From: VGCC01 sp040381195
GTDB lineage: Bacteria; Actinomycetota; Actinomycetes; S36-B12
Length of the DNA: 13,840 nt
Reading direction: 5' to 3'
Assembly (NCBI GenBank): GCA_040381195.1
Contig: JBEIHR010000049.1
Location: 1-13,840, forward strand
Below the pieces are notes generated by a model that ran no database searches, had not been told where the DNA came from, and saw only the letters and a list, made by a program, of their open reading frames with translations. Shown piece by piece: positions 1 through 6,191 of this stretch; position 1 is the stretch's first letter; the number at the start of each line of letters is the position of its first letter. The translations under genes were made by a program, and so were the position numbers.

Positions 1-252
1 CAGGATGATCGGGTTGTAGGGGATGGGGACCGCGACAGTGAAGTTCGTGAAGAACGCCAGCAGAAACGATCCGAGTAACACCGAACCCTCGAGGTTGCGG
101 AAGAACTCCTGCACTACCGGCAGCCCGATCACCCAGTAGGCGGCGATGTTGAGGGCGAGGAGTGCGACGAGCGCCAGTCCCAGCCGAAGCCAGGATCGCT
201 TACGCCGCTCGACGACGGGCGGTTCCGACGACGTGTTCTCGTCGGAATTCAT
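1..252 (-). CDS. Integral membrane protein, possibly VTT/DedA-like, N-terminal part (cut by window edge)
   Basis: Only the first 84 residues are visible; the reading frame stays open to base 1, so the C-terminus lies outside the window. After a charged cytoplasmic N-terminus (residues 1-20, with the basic patch ERRKRS) there is a first hydrophobic segment at about 21-45 and a second at about 57-79. The second ends in the Pro-rich stretch TNFTVAVPIPYNPII, which resembles the membrane-embedded Pro-containing segment of VTT/DedA (SNARE-associated) proteins, integral membrane proteins linked to lipid or envelope homeostasis. That assignment is tentative because the diagnostic second half is missing. 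The ATG at 252 was chosen because a TAGGGT box sits exactly 6 nt upstream, suggesting leaderless transcription; no Shine-Dalgarno is visible. The gene follows the 44-aa protein with a 9-nt gap and could also be read from that upstream operon. Confidence 0.72.
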   Translation of the reverse strand, partial: MNSDENTSSEPPVVERRKRSWLRLGLALVALLALNIAAYWVIGLPVVQEFFRNLEGSVLLGSFLLAFFTNFTVAVPIPYNPIIL

Positions 253-258
253 GGAGCG

Positions 259-264
259 ACCCTA
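259..264 (-). promoter_or_regulatory. Predicted -10 box TAGGGT of a leaderless promoter
   Basis: On the minus strand TAGGGT is followed by 6 nt and then the ATG at 252. This fits the actinobacterial TAnnnT -10 element with the transcript starting at the start codon. Its first three bases are also the TAG stop codon of the upstream 44-aa gene. The -35 region is not recognisable. Confidence 0.45.
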
Positions 265-396
265 GTTCGCGGTCTCCACTGCGGTGTCGGCCTCGGCGCG
301 CTGCTCCTCGCGGCGGTGCTTCCACACCATGCCCCCGAGGACAGCCAAAGCCGCGGGCATCACACTCGCCCCGGCCTGAACACATTGGATGCACAT
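262..396 (-). CDS. Small CxxC membrane protein, 44 aa, translationally coupled to lgt
   Basis: This short gene begins with MCIQC, a CxxC pair at residues 2-5, followed by one hydrophobic segment at about 8-26 and a basic then acidic tail (KHRREEQRAEAD). It looks like a single-pass membrane protein with a short cytoplasmic tail; I do not know its function. The ATG at 396 was preferred over an upstream in-frame start inside lgt because the lgt stop (TGA at 400-398) and this ATG are arranged TGATATG, and a GGAG Shine-Dalgarno lies 7 nt upstream within the lgt 3' end. That is a classic coupled start and indicates co-translation with lgt. Small actinobacterial proteins of this general shape exist, but I cannot name a family. 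The closing TAG at 264-262 is 9 nt before the next gene. Confidence 0.65.
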   Translation of the reverse strand: MCIQCVQAGASVMPAALAVLGGMVWKHRREEQRAEADTAVETAN

Positions 397-397
397 A

Positions 398-1252
398 TCA
401 GGACTCCGACGTGGGGGAGGGACCGGAAGTTCCCGCCGCCGTGGCAACCGGCGCGGTCTCCTGCCGGTGGCGCCGCAGGGATGACCACACCACCCAGATC
501 CCGAACAGGGTGAGCAGGGCAGTCATGTATTGCGCGCCGGTGAGCCCGTAGAGCTTCTCGTCGTTGATGCGCACGATGTCGGTGAGGAATCGCGCCACCC
601 CGTACATGATCGCGAAGCTGCCCGCCATCACACCCGCGGGCACGTTCTTCTTGTCCAGGTAGAGCAACACCAGGATGATCGGGATCAACCACAGGAACTC
701 ATAGAGCGCCGCATTGTGATACGTCACACCGACTTCGAGTGGACCCTCGACGACGGTGCCACCGGCGTACGTCCAGCCGAGGAAGAAGTCGGTGGGCCCA
801 CCGAGGTGCTCTCCGACCGCGACGCAACCCAGCCGTCCGATCATCTGACCGACAGCGAGACCCAGCACCGCACCGTCGAGTAACTCCCAGCGACGATCCT
901 TCGGCCACTTCCGTGTGAAGAGTGGTGCGAGAAGGACCGCGGTGACGAATCCGCCGGTGAACTGCAGTCCGCCGTCCCACACAGCGATGACGTCGAGTGG
1001 GGACTGGATTTCCTCCAGGTGCGTCACGACCCAGAGCAACCGAGCACCGACGAACCCGATGCCCACCAGGATCAGACCGACCTTCTCGGTTTCCGACCGC
1101 GGGATGCCGTAGCGCTGGTTGCGGCGCGCTGCGACGTAGATGCCGACGATCACGCCGATGGCGACGAAGAGTCCGAACGTCATCAGACGCAGCGGACCGA
1201 TCTCGATCGCGGGGAACGTGGGGAAGGGAATGCCGGCGGTCACATGCATCAC
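398..1252 (-). CDS. lgt: Prolipoprotein diacylglyceryl transferase (Lgt family)
   Basis: Lgt moves the diacylglyceryl group of phosphatidylglycerol onto the lipobox cysteine of prolipoproteins at the outer face of the cytoplasmic membrane. The 284-residue product is polytopic, with hydrophobic segments throughout, and carries family landmarks in order: WDGGLQFTGG (92-101), the signature-region arginine in GRLGCVAVGEHLG (139-151), the H-x3-LYE element (179-185) and RFLTDIVR (221-228). The signature is divergent: the usual Asn residues after the Arg are replaced by Cys143 and Val146, and the position equivalent to E. coli His103 is Thr99, although that His is not universal in Gram-positive Lgt. 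The start is GTG at 1252, followed directly by an ATG at 1249; GTG is favoured because TAGCCT lies exactly 6 nt upstream. A lipoprotein with a clean lipobox is encoded at 10705-12006. The 3' end is coupled to a 44-aa gene. Confidence 0.9.
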   Translation of the reverse strand: MMHVTAGIPFPTFPAIEIGPLRLMTFGLFVAIGVIVGIYVAARRNQRYGIPRSETEKVGLILVGIGFVGARLLWVVTHLEEIQSPLDVIAVWDGGLQFTGGFVTAVLLAPLFTRKWPKDRRWELLDGAVLGLAVGQMIGRLGCVAVGEHLGGPTDFFLGWTYAGGTVVEGPLEVGVTYHNAALYEFLWLIPIILVLLYLDKKNVPAGVMAGSFAIMYGVARFLTDIVRINDEKLYGLTGAQYMTALLTLFGIWVVWSSLRRHRQETAPVATAAGTSGPSPTSES

Positions 1253-1258
1253 CGGTCC

Positions 1259-1264
1259 AGGCTA
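1259..1264 (-). promoter_or_regulatory. Predicted -10 box TAGCCT for leaderless lgt
   Basis: On the minus strand TAGCCT is followed by GGACCG (6 nt) and then the GTG start codon at 1252. No Shine-Dalgarno precedes GTG or the adjacent ATG, which supports a leaderless transcript. The -35 region is not identifiable. Confidence 0.5.
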
Positions 1265-1298
1265 CGGGGCCCGGAGGAGGAGGTGCGTGGGGTATCGG

Positions 1299-1415
1299 TC
1301 AGCGGCAGGTGCACTGGCGCTCGGGGGGCACCTGAGCCATGACCTCGGCCGCATGCTCACCGCACCCGGTCCACGTCACCTTGCCGCACGCGCGGCACTG
1401 CGCCGGACTACACAT
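1299..1415 (-). CDS. Small Cys-rich protein, 38 aa, zinc-ribbon-like
   Basis: The protein starts MCSPAQCRACGKVTWTGCGEH and ends RQCTCR. Six cysteines (residues 2, 7, 10, 18, 35, 37) and a histidine (21), including CxxCGK and a C-terminal CTC, look like metal ligands of a tiny zinc ribbon. From memory, short actinobacterial hypothetical proteins share the plan CxxCGK-x-TWxGCGxH...VMxxVP...CTC, so this is probably a conserved and genuinely translated gene of unknown role. A GAGGAG Shine-Dalgarno stands 6 nt before the ATG at 1415, one of the best ribosome binding sites in the window. It lies 42 nt downstream of the surface-protein gene on the same strand and 46 nt upstream of lgt, so it could share transcripts with both. 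Confidence 0.75.
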   Translation of the reverse strand: MCSPAQCRACGKVTWTGCGEHAAEVMAQVPPERQCTCR

Positions 1416-1457
1416 CTGCACTCCTCGAGTTGCTGGCCCTCGTCGTCACAGTACAAC

Positions 1458-3260
1458 TCACGGGATGACGCGGTAGAAGTAGCGCTCCTTCAGTGGCCCG
1501 TAGGCACCCTTTTTCGGTGCGCGCACCAGAACCTCGACTCCGATCGGCTGATCCGCCTCGAGGTCGATGAACGTGCCTCGAGAGTTGACGATCACCGAGC
1601 AGCGTGGACCACCTGTGCCGTCCGCTGGGGCCATGCGCAGCAGGAGTGCGCACGAAGCAGTCACGGTTGCGGACTGCTCGGCATTCGTGCGCAATGTGGC
1701 GGGACCGAAGCGGTTCATGCCGAGGGATAGCTCTGTCGGTGCCTTCCAGCGCGTGGTCACTTCCTGCTCCTTGCCGACCACGACGTCCACGGTCACCTCC
1801 CTGGTTGCACCGTCCACCGTGGTCACGATCACGGTGATGCGTTCCTCACCACGGAACCCGGGGTCCGGGGTGTAGAGGATCTCGCCGTTGCGGACCTCCG
1901 CCGTTCCGTTCTTCGGTTCCTCGACGTCGGTGATCGTCGCGCCCGGCGGGATGTTGGGGATGTCACCGCGCTCGATCACGGTGGGTCGCTCCGCAGGAAT
2001 CTCCTCAGGCTCGGGGCTGGTCGTTGCTGTCGGTGTTGCTGTTGCCGTGGGAGAGGGGCTCACCGTCGGGCTCGGCGACGGCGATGCGGTCGGTGACGGA
2101 CTCGTCGTCGCTGTGGGTGACGGAGATGCAGTGCTCGTCGGCGACGCGGTACTCGTGGGTGACGAAGTGGCGGTCGGCGACGCGGTCGGAGAGGCGGTGC
2201 TCGTCGGCGACGGTGTGGCCGTTGGCGAGGGACTCGCTGTCGGCGACGCTGTCGCGGTGGGTGACGCCGTCGGCGATGGTGTCGGGGTCGCACTCGACTG
2301 GAAGCTCAGAGTCTCAGTTCCAACTTCGCAGTTGTTGTTCAGGATCGATGCGCCCGCGGGCCAGTTCAACCCCGGGAAGCCTGCGAACGGCGGGATGATG
2401 TCGCCCCAGTCCCGTGTCGGATACAACCCACCGGTGTGCGAACCATGTCCCTTGTCGCGCGTTACCGATTCCGTGCTCACGGTGATCTCTGTGTAGGGGT
2501 TGCGGGCGCTGCTGGTGGCGTGGCAGATCACGACCTTGCCCTCAGGTGCCTTGGGGATCGCAGTTGCGCTGGGGTTCGGGTCGGGGACGTCGGCCGTAGT
2601 GATGATGTCTGCGGCGATCCAGAGTTGATACTGCGGAAAGCCCGCGCGACGCACCTGCGTCAGGGTGATCGAGGACACCTCTTGCGTGGGGGTCATCCAG
2701 ATCGAGGCACCGTCGGTGTCGTTGCCGTTTCCGATCACGGTGCTCGTCGCGGGATCCCACCGAGGAATGTCCGTTCCGGATGCGGAGTAGTTGAAGCCGT
2801 CGTGCACCCAATCATTCGCGTCGACGGTGACACCCGCGGGTGTCCTGCCGCTGATGATGACGTCCTCGGCATCAACGTCGCCGAGTGCGAAGGCCCACGT
2901 GCCCGGGATGGGGGGTGAGTCGAAGGTGATGGTGAGAGTCCCACGCGGCTTGCCGCTCGCGATCGCGCTGGTCAGATACGTCTTGCCCGTGGAGGACCCG
3001 AAGTAGGCACCGAATTCCGAGCGCGTCGTGAGCGTTGCACTGCGCGCCACCCCGAGGGAGCCATCGGTCGAACTGAACGTCGCGCGCGGGAAGATCGTCC
3101 CGGGGAAGTTGATGAAGCCGGTGGTGGGCGGGGAGTTGACCGCGAACTCCCCGTACACGCCTGTTCCGTCGGCGGCATTCGACATCGGCACGAGTACCAC
3201 CGTGGCGGCCACACTCGTTGCGGTGGCGGCGAGGAATGCGATGAGGGTGCGCGACTTCAT
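1458..3260 (-). CDS. Secreted modular surface protein with Pro/Thr/Ser-rich linker, 600 aa
   Basis: A Sec signal peptide covers residues 1 to about 30 (MKSR start, hydrophobic core, cleavage near SNA-A). Residues 31-225 form a beta-rich, probably lectin- or adhesin-like domain that I cannot name. Residues 240-311 hold a Cys/His module (VVICHATSSARNPY, then KGHGSHTGG and WGDIIPPF), a layout I recall from other actinobacterial surface proteins. Residues 324-416 are a low-complexity TPSPTASP linker, presumably extended and perhaps glycosylated. Residues 425-497 resemble a cadherin/Ig-like repeat (NGTAEVRNGEILYTPDPGF). The C-terminal domain (505-600) has two cysteines, 537 and 554, that could pair. 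There is no LPxTG motif or C-terminal membrane anchor. The MKSR start was chosen over an upstream in-frame GTG because it gives a clean signal peptide and has TACGGT 7 nt upstream. Confidence 0.88.
   Translation of the reverse strand: MKSRTLIAFLAATATSVAATVVLVPMSNAADGTGVYGEFAVNSPPTTGFINFPGTIFPRATFSSTDGSLGVARSATLTTRSEFGAYFGSSTGKTYLTSAIASGKPRGTLTITFDSPPIPGTWAFALGDVDAEDVIISGRTPAGVTVDANDWVHDGFNYSASGTDIPRWDPATSTVIGNGNDTDGASIWMTPTQEVSSITLTQVRRAGFPQYQLWIAADIITTADVPDPNPSATAIPKAPEGKVVICHATSSARNPYTEITVSTESVTRDKGHGSHTGGLYPTRDWGDIIPPFAGFPGLNWPAGASILNNNCEVGTETLSFQSSATPTPSPTASPTATASPTASPSPTATPSPTSTASPTASPTATSSPTSTASPTSTASPSPTATTSPSPTASPSPSPTVSPSPTATATPTATTSPEPEEIPAERPTVIERGDIPNIPPGATITDVEEPKNGTAEVRNGEILYTPDPGFRGEERITVIVTTVDGATREVTVDVVVGKEQEVTTRWKAPTELSLGMNRFGPATLRTNAEQSATVTASCALLLRMAPADGTGGPRCSVIVNSRGTFIDLEADQPIGVEVLVRAPKKGAYGPLKERYFYRVIP
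2013..2291 (-). repeat. Low-complexity Thr/Pro/Ser-coding repeat tract
   Basis: Degenerate short repeats encode linker residues 324-416 of the surface protein, alternating Ser/Thr-Pro and Ala/Thr units. On the plus strand they read as recurring GTCGGCGACGCGGT-like and GTGGGTGACG-like blocks. Such tracts can change length by slippage or recombination, so the linker may vary between strains. Confidence 0.85.
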
Positions 3261-3267
3261 GGTCTGC

Positions 3268-3273
3268 ACCGTA
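3268..3273 (-). promoter_or_regulatory. Predicted -10 box TACGGT for the surface-protein gene
   Basis: On the minus strand TACGGT is followed by 7 nt (GCAGACC) and then the ATG at 3260. No Shine-Dalgarno is seen, so a leaderless transcript is the simplest reading. Confidence 0.4.
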
Positions 3274-3292
3274 GTACGGGGCTGCTCCCCGC

Positions 3293-3325
3293 GTACCGGG
3301 GATATCGATCCCCGCGGAGTACCGG
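3293..3325. promoter_or_regulatory. Inverted and direct repeats in the divergent surface-protein/menJ intergenic region
   Basis: Between the two divergent genes, GGGGATATCGATCCCC (3298-3313) has 6-bp arms around a 4-nt centre, and the arms extend by one more C:G pair. It is flanked by direct copies of GTACCGG at 3293-3299 and 3319-3325. The placement upstream of both genes would suit a regulator-binding site, but no known operator is recognised. Confidence 0.3.
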
Positions 3326-3379
3326 CATGGGCTGTCCCCCGCTGCGGTGACACTGGATCCACGGGAGAATGTGCCCATC

Positions 3380-4624
3380 ATGATCGACACAGACGTCCTC
3401 GTTGTCGGTGCCGGGCCCGCGGGCTCCGCCACGGCGGCCTGGTGCGCCCGCTACGGCCTGGATGTCCTGCTCGTCGATGCGGAGGAATTCCCTCGCGACA
3501 AGCCCTGCGGGGATGGCCTCACCCCGCGGGCGATCGCCGAATTGCAGGCCCTGGGCCTCGGTGACTGGTTGGAGGGCCGCGCTCGCAACTTCGGTCTCCG
3601 CGCCGCCGGTTTCGGCCAGGAGCTCTTCCTGCCCTGGCCCGGGGGATCACTGCCGGACTTCGGGGGTGCGGCCCCACGCCTGGAACTTGACGCTGCCATC
3701 CGCCAGGTGGCGCTGGACTCCGGCGCCAAGGCGATCGAGGGTTACCGGGCCACCGACGTCGTCATCGAGAGCGGCCAGGTGCGTGGCGTCGTGTTCTCGA
3801 CGGGGAAAAAGGAGTCGGTCACGATCCATTGCCGACGTCTTGTGGTCGCCGACGGCGCACGTTCACAACTCGGCCGCATGCTCGGCCGCGAGTGGCACCG
3901 CAGCACCGCATACGGAGTGGCCGCCCGCGCCTACATCAAATCCCACCGCAGCGACGACCCGTGGATCTCGTCGCATTTGGAATTACGCGGCGAAACGAAT
4001 GAACTGCTCTCCGGCTACGGCTGGATCTTCCCGCTCGGTGACGGTGAAGTGAACATCGGCGTGGGAACACTCGCCACCGCGAAGCACCCCGCCGATGTCA
4101 ACCTGCGTTCCCTGCTCACCCACTACGCATCGCAGCAGCGCGACACCTGGGAGCTCGAGGGGGACGTGCGAGCGCCCTGGTCTGCGCTCCTTCCCATGGG
4201 TGGCGCGGTGAGCGGTGTCGCAGGTCCCAACTGGGTGCTCGTCGGTGATGCGGCCGGGTGCGTCAACCCGCTCAACGGCGAAGGTATCGACTACGGGCTA
4301 GAAACCGGGCATCTCGCAGCGCAACTCATCGCATCGACGATCCCCAACGCGGCACTCAACTACGACAACCGCTGGCCGGTGATCCTGCGTGAGAACTACG
4401 GCCTCGCGTTCTCGATCGCGCGACGGCTAGCCACCCTGCTCACCGTTCCCGGGTTCCTCACCACCTTCGGACCCGTGGGGATGCGCTCGCGATTCCTGAT
4501 GACGATCGCGCTGCGCGTGATGGGCAACCTCGTCACACCGGAGGATCGGGATGCCACCGCGCGCCTCTGGCGCACGGCAGGTCGCGCGAGTATCCGGTTC
4601 GACGATCGGCCACCATTCAGCTAG
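3380..4624 (+). CDS. menJ: Menaquinone reductase MenJ (geranylgeranyl reductase family flavoprotein)
   Basis: MenJ reduces one isoprene double bond (the beta unit) of the menaquinone side chain, giving the partly saturated MK-n(H2) typical of actinobacteria, at the membrane and with FAD. The 414-residue product has the N-terminal FAD dinucleotide-binding motif VVGAGPAGSA (8-17), the geranylgeranyl-reductase motif DKPCGDGLTPR (40-50), SGYGWIFPLGDGEVNIGVG (211-229) and the second FAD motif VGDAAGCVNPLNGEG (288-302). Length and wording, including the C-terminal DDRPPFS, closely match the M. tuberculosis MenJ sequence as I remember it. The ATG at 3380 is preferred, with GGGAG at 3363-3367 upstream; GTG codons at 3347 and 3371 are in-frame alternatives. 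It is divergent from the surface-protein gene and stands alone, with no other menaquinone gene in view. Confidence 0.92.
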   Translation: MIDTDVLVVGAGPAGSATAAWCARYGLDVLLVDAEEFPRDKPCGDGLTPRAIAELQALGLGDWLEGRARNFGLRAAGFGQELFLPWPGGSLPDFGGAAPRLELDAAIRQVALDSGAKAIEGYRATDVVIESGQVRGVVFSTGKKESVTIHCRRLVVADGARSQLGRMLGREWHRSTAYGVAARAYIKSHRSDDPWISSHLELRGETNELLSGYGWIFPLGDGEVNIGVGTLATAKHPADVNLRSLLTHYASQQRDTWELEGDVRAPWSALLPMGGAVSGVAGPNWVLVGDAAGCVNPLNGEGIDYGLETGHLAAQLIASTIPNAALNYDNRWPVILRENYGLAFSIARRLATLLTVPGFLTTFGPVGMRSRFLMTIALRVMGNLVTPEDRDATARLWRTAGRASIRFDDRPPFS

Positions 4625-4630
4625 ACCAAA

Positions 4631-4648
4631 ATTATCAGTTCTGATAAT
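4631..4648. promoter_or_regulatory. 18-bp palindrome, probable operator of the toxin-antitoxin-like operon
   Basis: ATTATCAGTTCTGATAAT has perfect 8-bp arms around a TT centre and is strikingly AT-rich for this genome. It overlaps the predicted -10 box TAATCT (4645-4650) and lies just before the GTG start at 4657. The natural reader would be the helix-turn-helix protein encoded second in the operon, giving autorepression. It lacks a G+C-rich stem and a T-run, so it is not a convincing terminator for menJ. Confidence 0.65.
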
Positions 4649-4650
4649 CT
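4645..4650 (+). promoter_or_regulatory. Predicted -10 box TAATCT, leaderless promoter of the nucleotidyltransferase gene
   Basis: TAATCT is followed by 6 nt (ACATCG) and then the GTG start at 4657, with no room for a Shine-Dalgarno. The box shares bases with the right arm of the palindrome, so a protein bound there would block RNA polymerase. Confidence 0.55.
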
Positions 4651-4656
4651 ACATCG

Positions 4657-5355
4657 GTGAGCGGTCGACACCAGCCGAGCCCGGCCCTGGACCAGGTTCT
4701 GCGCTCCGCTGCGCGGCTCCAGGAGCTGGTCCCCGACGCCGTCCTGGTTGGTGGTGCCGCCGCCGCGCTCTACGCAGGGCATCGGGAGTCCTTCGACCAC
4801 GATCACGTCCTGACGGATCTGTCGGCCCGGTACGAGCAGGTGCTCGAAGCGGTCGAGGTCTCCGACGGCTGGGCGACCTCCGTGCGCGCATCCAGTCCAC
4901 CCATGACGATCCTCGGCTCACTCGACGGTGTGGAGGCCGGCCTGCGTCAGATGCGCCGCGTGCGCCCGCTCGAGACTGCGGAGGTGGTCATCGACGGGGA
5001 TGCAAGCGTGGTGGTTCCGACTCTCGAAGAGATGTTGCGGGTGAAGGCGTTCCTCATCGTGCAGCGCAACTACGTCCGCGACTATCTGGACGTCGTGGCA
5101 CTGGCGCACGAACTCGGCATGGACGACGCTGCGAGCACTTTGCGTGACATCGATGCGTACTACGCCGACAGATCCGAGGAGGCAGGGTCGGTGATGACGG
5201 CCCTCGTGGGGAGACTCGCGGATCCGGATCCCCGGGATCGCGACGTCATCCCGGAACTCCCCCGCTACAAGGGACTCGACAGGCGCTGGCACCAGTGGTC
5301 CAGCGTCGTCGAGGCCTGTCAGCAGATGTCTCTGCGCATCGCCCAGGCGGACTGA
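4657..5355 (+). CDS. AbiEii-like nucleotidyltransferase, candidate toxin
   Basis: The 232-residue protein has the polymerase-beta nucleotidyltransferase signature: VLVGGAAAALYAGHRESFDHDH (residues 29-50), with the Gly-Gly motif and a metal-binding D47-x-D49 pair after HRES. Residues 121-150 (PTLEEMLRVKAFLI, then NYVRDYLDVVAL) match the helix pair typical of AbiEii and related proteins, where the Lys and Asp help shape the active site. AbiEii toxins transfer nucleotides to RNA targets and stop growth until neutralised. The GTG at 4657 was chosen because TAATCT lies 6 nt upstream. The stop overlaps the start of the XRE gene by one base (TGATG), so the two are translationally coupled. The order, enzyme first and HTH second, is the reverse of classical abiEi-abiEii. 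The toxin role is inference; it could be a housekeeping-like NTase regulated by its partner. Confidence 0.82.
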   Translation: MSGRHQPSPALDQVLRSAARLQELVPDAVLVGGAAAALYAGHRESFDHDHVLTDLSARYEQVLEAVEVSDGWATSVRASSPPMTILGSLDGVEAGLRQMRRVRPLETAEVVIDGDASVVVPTLEEMLRVKAFLIVQRNYVRDYLDVVALAHELGMDDAASTLRDIDAYYADRSEEAGSVMTALVGRLADPDPRDRDVIPELPRYKGLDRRWHQWSSVVEACQQMSLRIAQAD

Positions 5356-5813
5356 TGGCCCTGAAGTTCCGCAATGTCGACGCGCTCCCGACCGACCCGG
5401 TGAGTACCTGGCCCTACGAAGCGTTGGTGACCGCCATCGAACGAGGCCTCGTCCCCGACTGGCATCCGATTTTCGACGAACTCAAGCGAGATCCGTGGGG
5501 ACCGGTGTCGCGCAAGATAGAGCGCTACCTGTCCTACGCCCCAGTCGACGGATTCACGACCCTGTTCCGTCTCGCCATCGAGCGTGCACGCGGCAACGCC
5601 GAGAATCGCGAGCGTGCCGAAGTCGCCGAGCGAGTTCGTGCGGCCATCACTGCCAGCGGTCTCACCGCGTCACAGTTCGCAGAGCGCGTGGGAACCTCAG
5701 CTTCGCGATTGAGCACCTACGCCAGGGGATCCGTCACACCTTCCGCGCACATGTTGCTCCGGATCGAACGATGCGCGAAGCCATCCGCTGCACCATGGTC
5801 ACCGACGAGGTAG
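5355..5813 (+). CDS. XRE-family helix-turn-helix protein, candidate antitoxin/autoregulator
   Basis: The 152-residue protein has an N-terminal region (1-80) with TWPYEALVTAIERGL and RDPWGPVSRKIERYL, a layout I associate with actinobacterial HTH proteins found beside nucleotidyltransferases. It is followed by a Cro/C1-type helix-turn-helix at about 90-138, in which SGLTASQFAERVGTSASRLS contains the scaffold and recognition helices. It starts with the ATG inside TGATG, overlapping the upstream stop by one base, so its synthesis is coupled to that of the nucleotidyltransferase. The likely role is to neutralise the enzyme, to repress the operon through the palindrome at 4631-4648, or both. Its stop is separated from the convergent ABM gene by only 2 nt, leaving no space for an intergenic terminator. 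Confidence 0.82.
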   Translation: MALKFRNVDALPTDPVSTWPYEALVTAIERGLVPDWHPIFDELKRDPWGPVSRKIERYLSYAPVDGFTTLFRLAIERARGNAENRERAEVAERVRAAITASGLTASQFAERVGTSASRLSTYARGSVTPSAHMLLRIERCAKPSAAPWSPTR

Positions 5814-5815
5814 GT

Positions 5816-6190
5816 CTACAGCGCCCAGTCCTCCGTCAGGGACTCCTCCTGCAGCGTCATCCGCAGAGGCGTGGTGCGCAGCACGGCCGGCGGCGAACCC
5901 AGCAACGGCGGCATGGAGCCCATCATCGATGCGAATCCGGACGACGCCCGGTGAGCTTCCTCGGAGTCTTCGTCCTTGAACACCTCGAACAGCCACACCA
6001 GGTTCGCATCATCCGGGTCGATCGAGATCATGAACACCTCGGTGCCGGGTTCCTCACTCAATCCATCGGCGTAGGTGTTGAGCACATCCAGCAACGCTGG
6101 CCGCATGCCGTCGTTCGCATTGAGCCGCACGAGGAGTGATCGACGCCCGGGCAGCAGGATCTGCGTCGGCTCCTCGGTGTAGTCGGGCAT
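5816..6190 (-). CDS. Small ABM-fold protein (putative antibiotic biosynthesis monooxygenase-like)
   Basis: The 124-residue protein resembles the dimeric alpha+beta barrel ABM family: a first strand with LLVRLNANDG (19-28), helix ALLDVLNTYADGLSEEPGTEVF (32-53), the strand VWLFEVFKDED (65-75), then H80 and a C-terminal FASMM...PLL helix. Family members include quinol monooxygenases and heme-degrading enzymes, but many are of unknown role, and no cofactor is evident. The ATG at 6190 follows the TGA of the GDP-fucose synthase gene by one base (TGACATG), so it is the last gene of that operon and probably translated by coupling. Why such a protein would travel with a fucose gene is unclear. Confidence 0.75.
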   Translation of the reverse strand: MPDYTEEPTQILLPGRRSLLVRLNANDGMRPALLDVLNTYADGLSEEPGTEVFMISIDPDDANLVWLFEVFKDEDSEEAHRASSGFASMMGSMPPLLGSPPAVLRTTPLRMTLQEESLTEDWAL

Positions 6191-6191
6191 G

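Noticed and set aside
2013..2291. Possible CRISPR-like or tandem-repeat array
   Set aside because: Repeat units are short, degenerate and in frame with a coding sequence, with no unique spacers of constant length.
1888..2496. Long plus-strand frame opposite the Pro/Thr linker, rich in Val-Gly-Asp-Ala repeats
   Set aside because: It is the antisense shadow of the repeat tract in the surface-protein gene; the protein on the minus strand has a signal peptide and recognisable domains, this one has none.
3261..3362. N-terminal extension of the surface protein to an upstream in-frame start at 3362
   Set aside because: It would bury the signal peptide behind 34 charged and Pro-rich residues and run through the divergent promoter region.
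5811..5818. Bidirectional terminator between the convergent XRE and ABM genes
   Set aside because: Only 2 nt separate the stop codons and no stem-loop with a T-run is visible at the junction.
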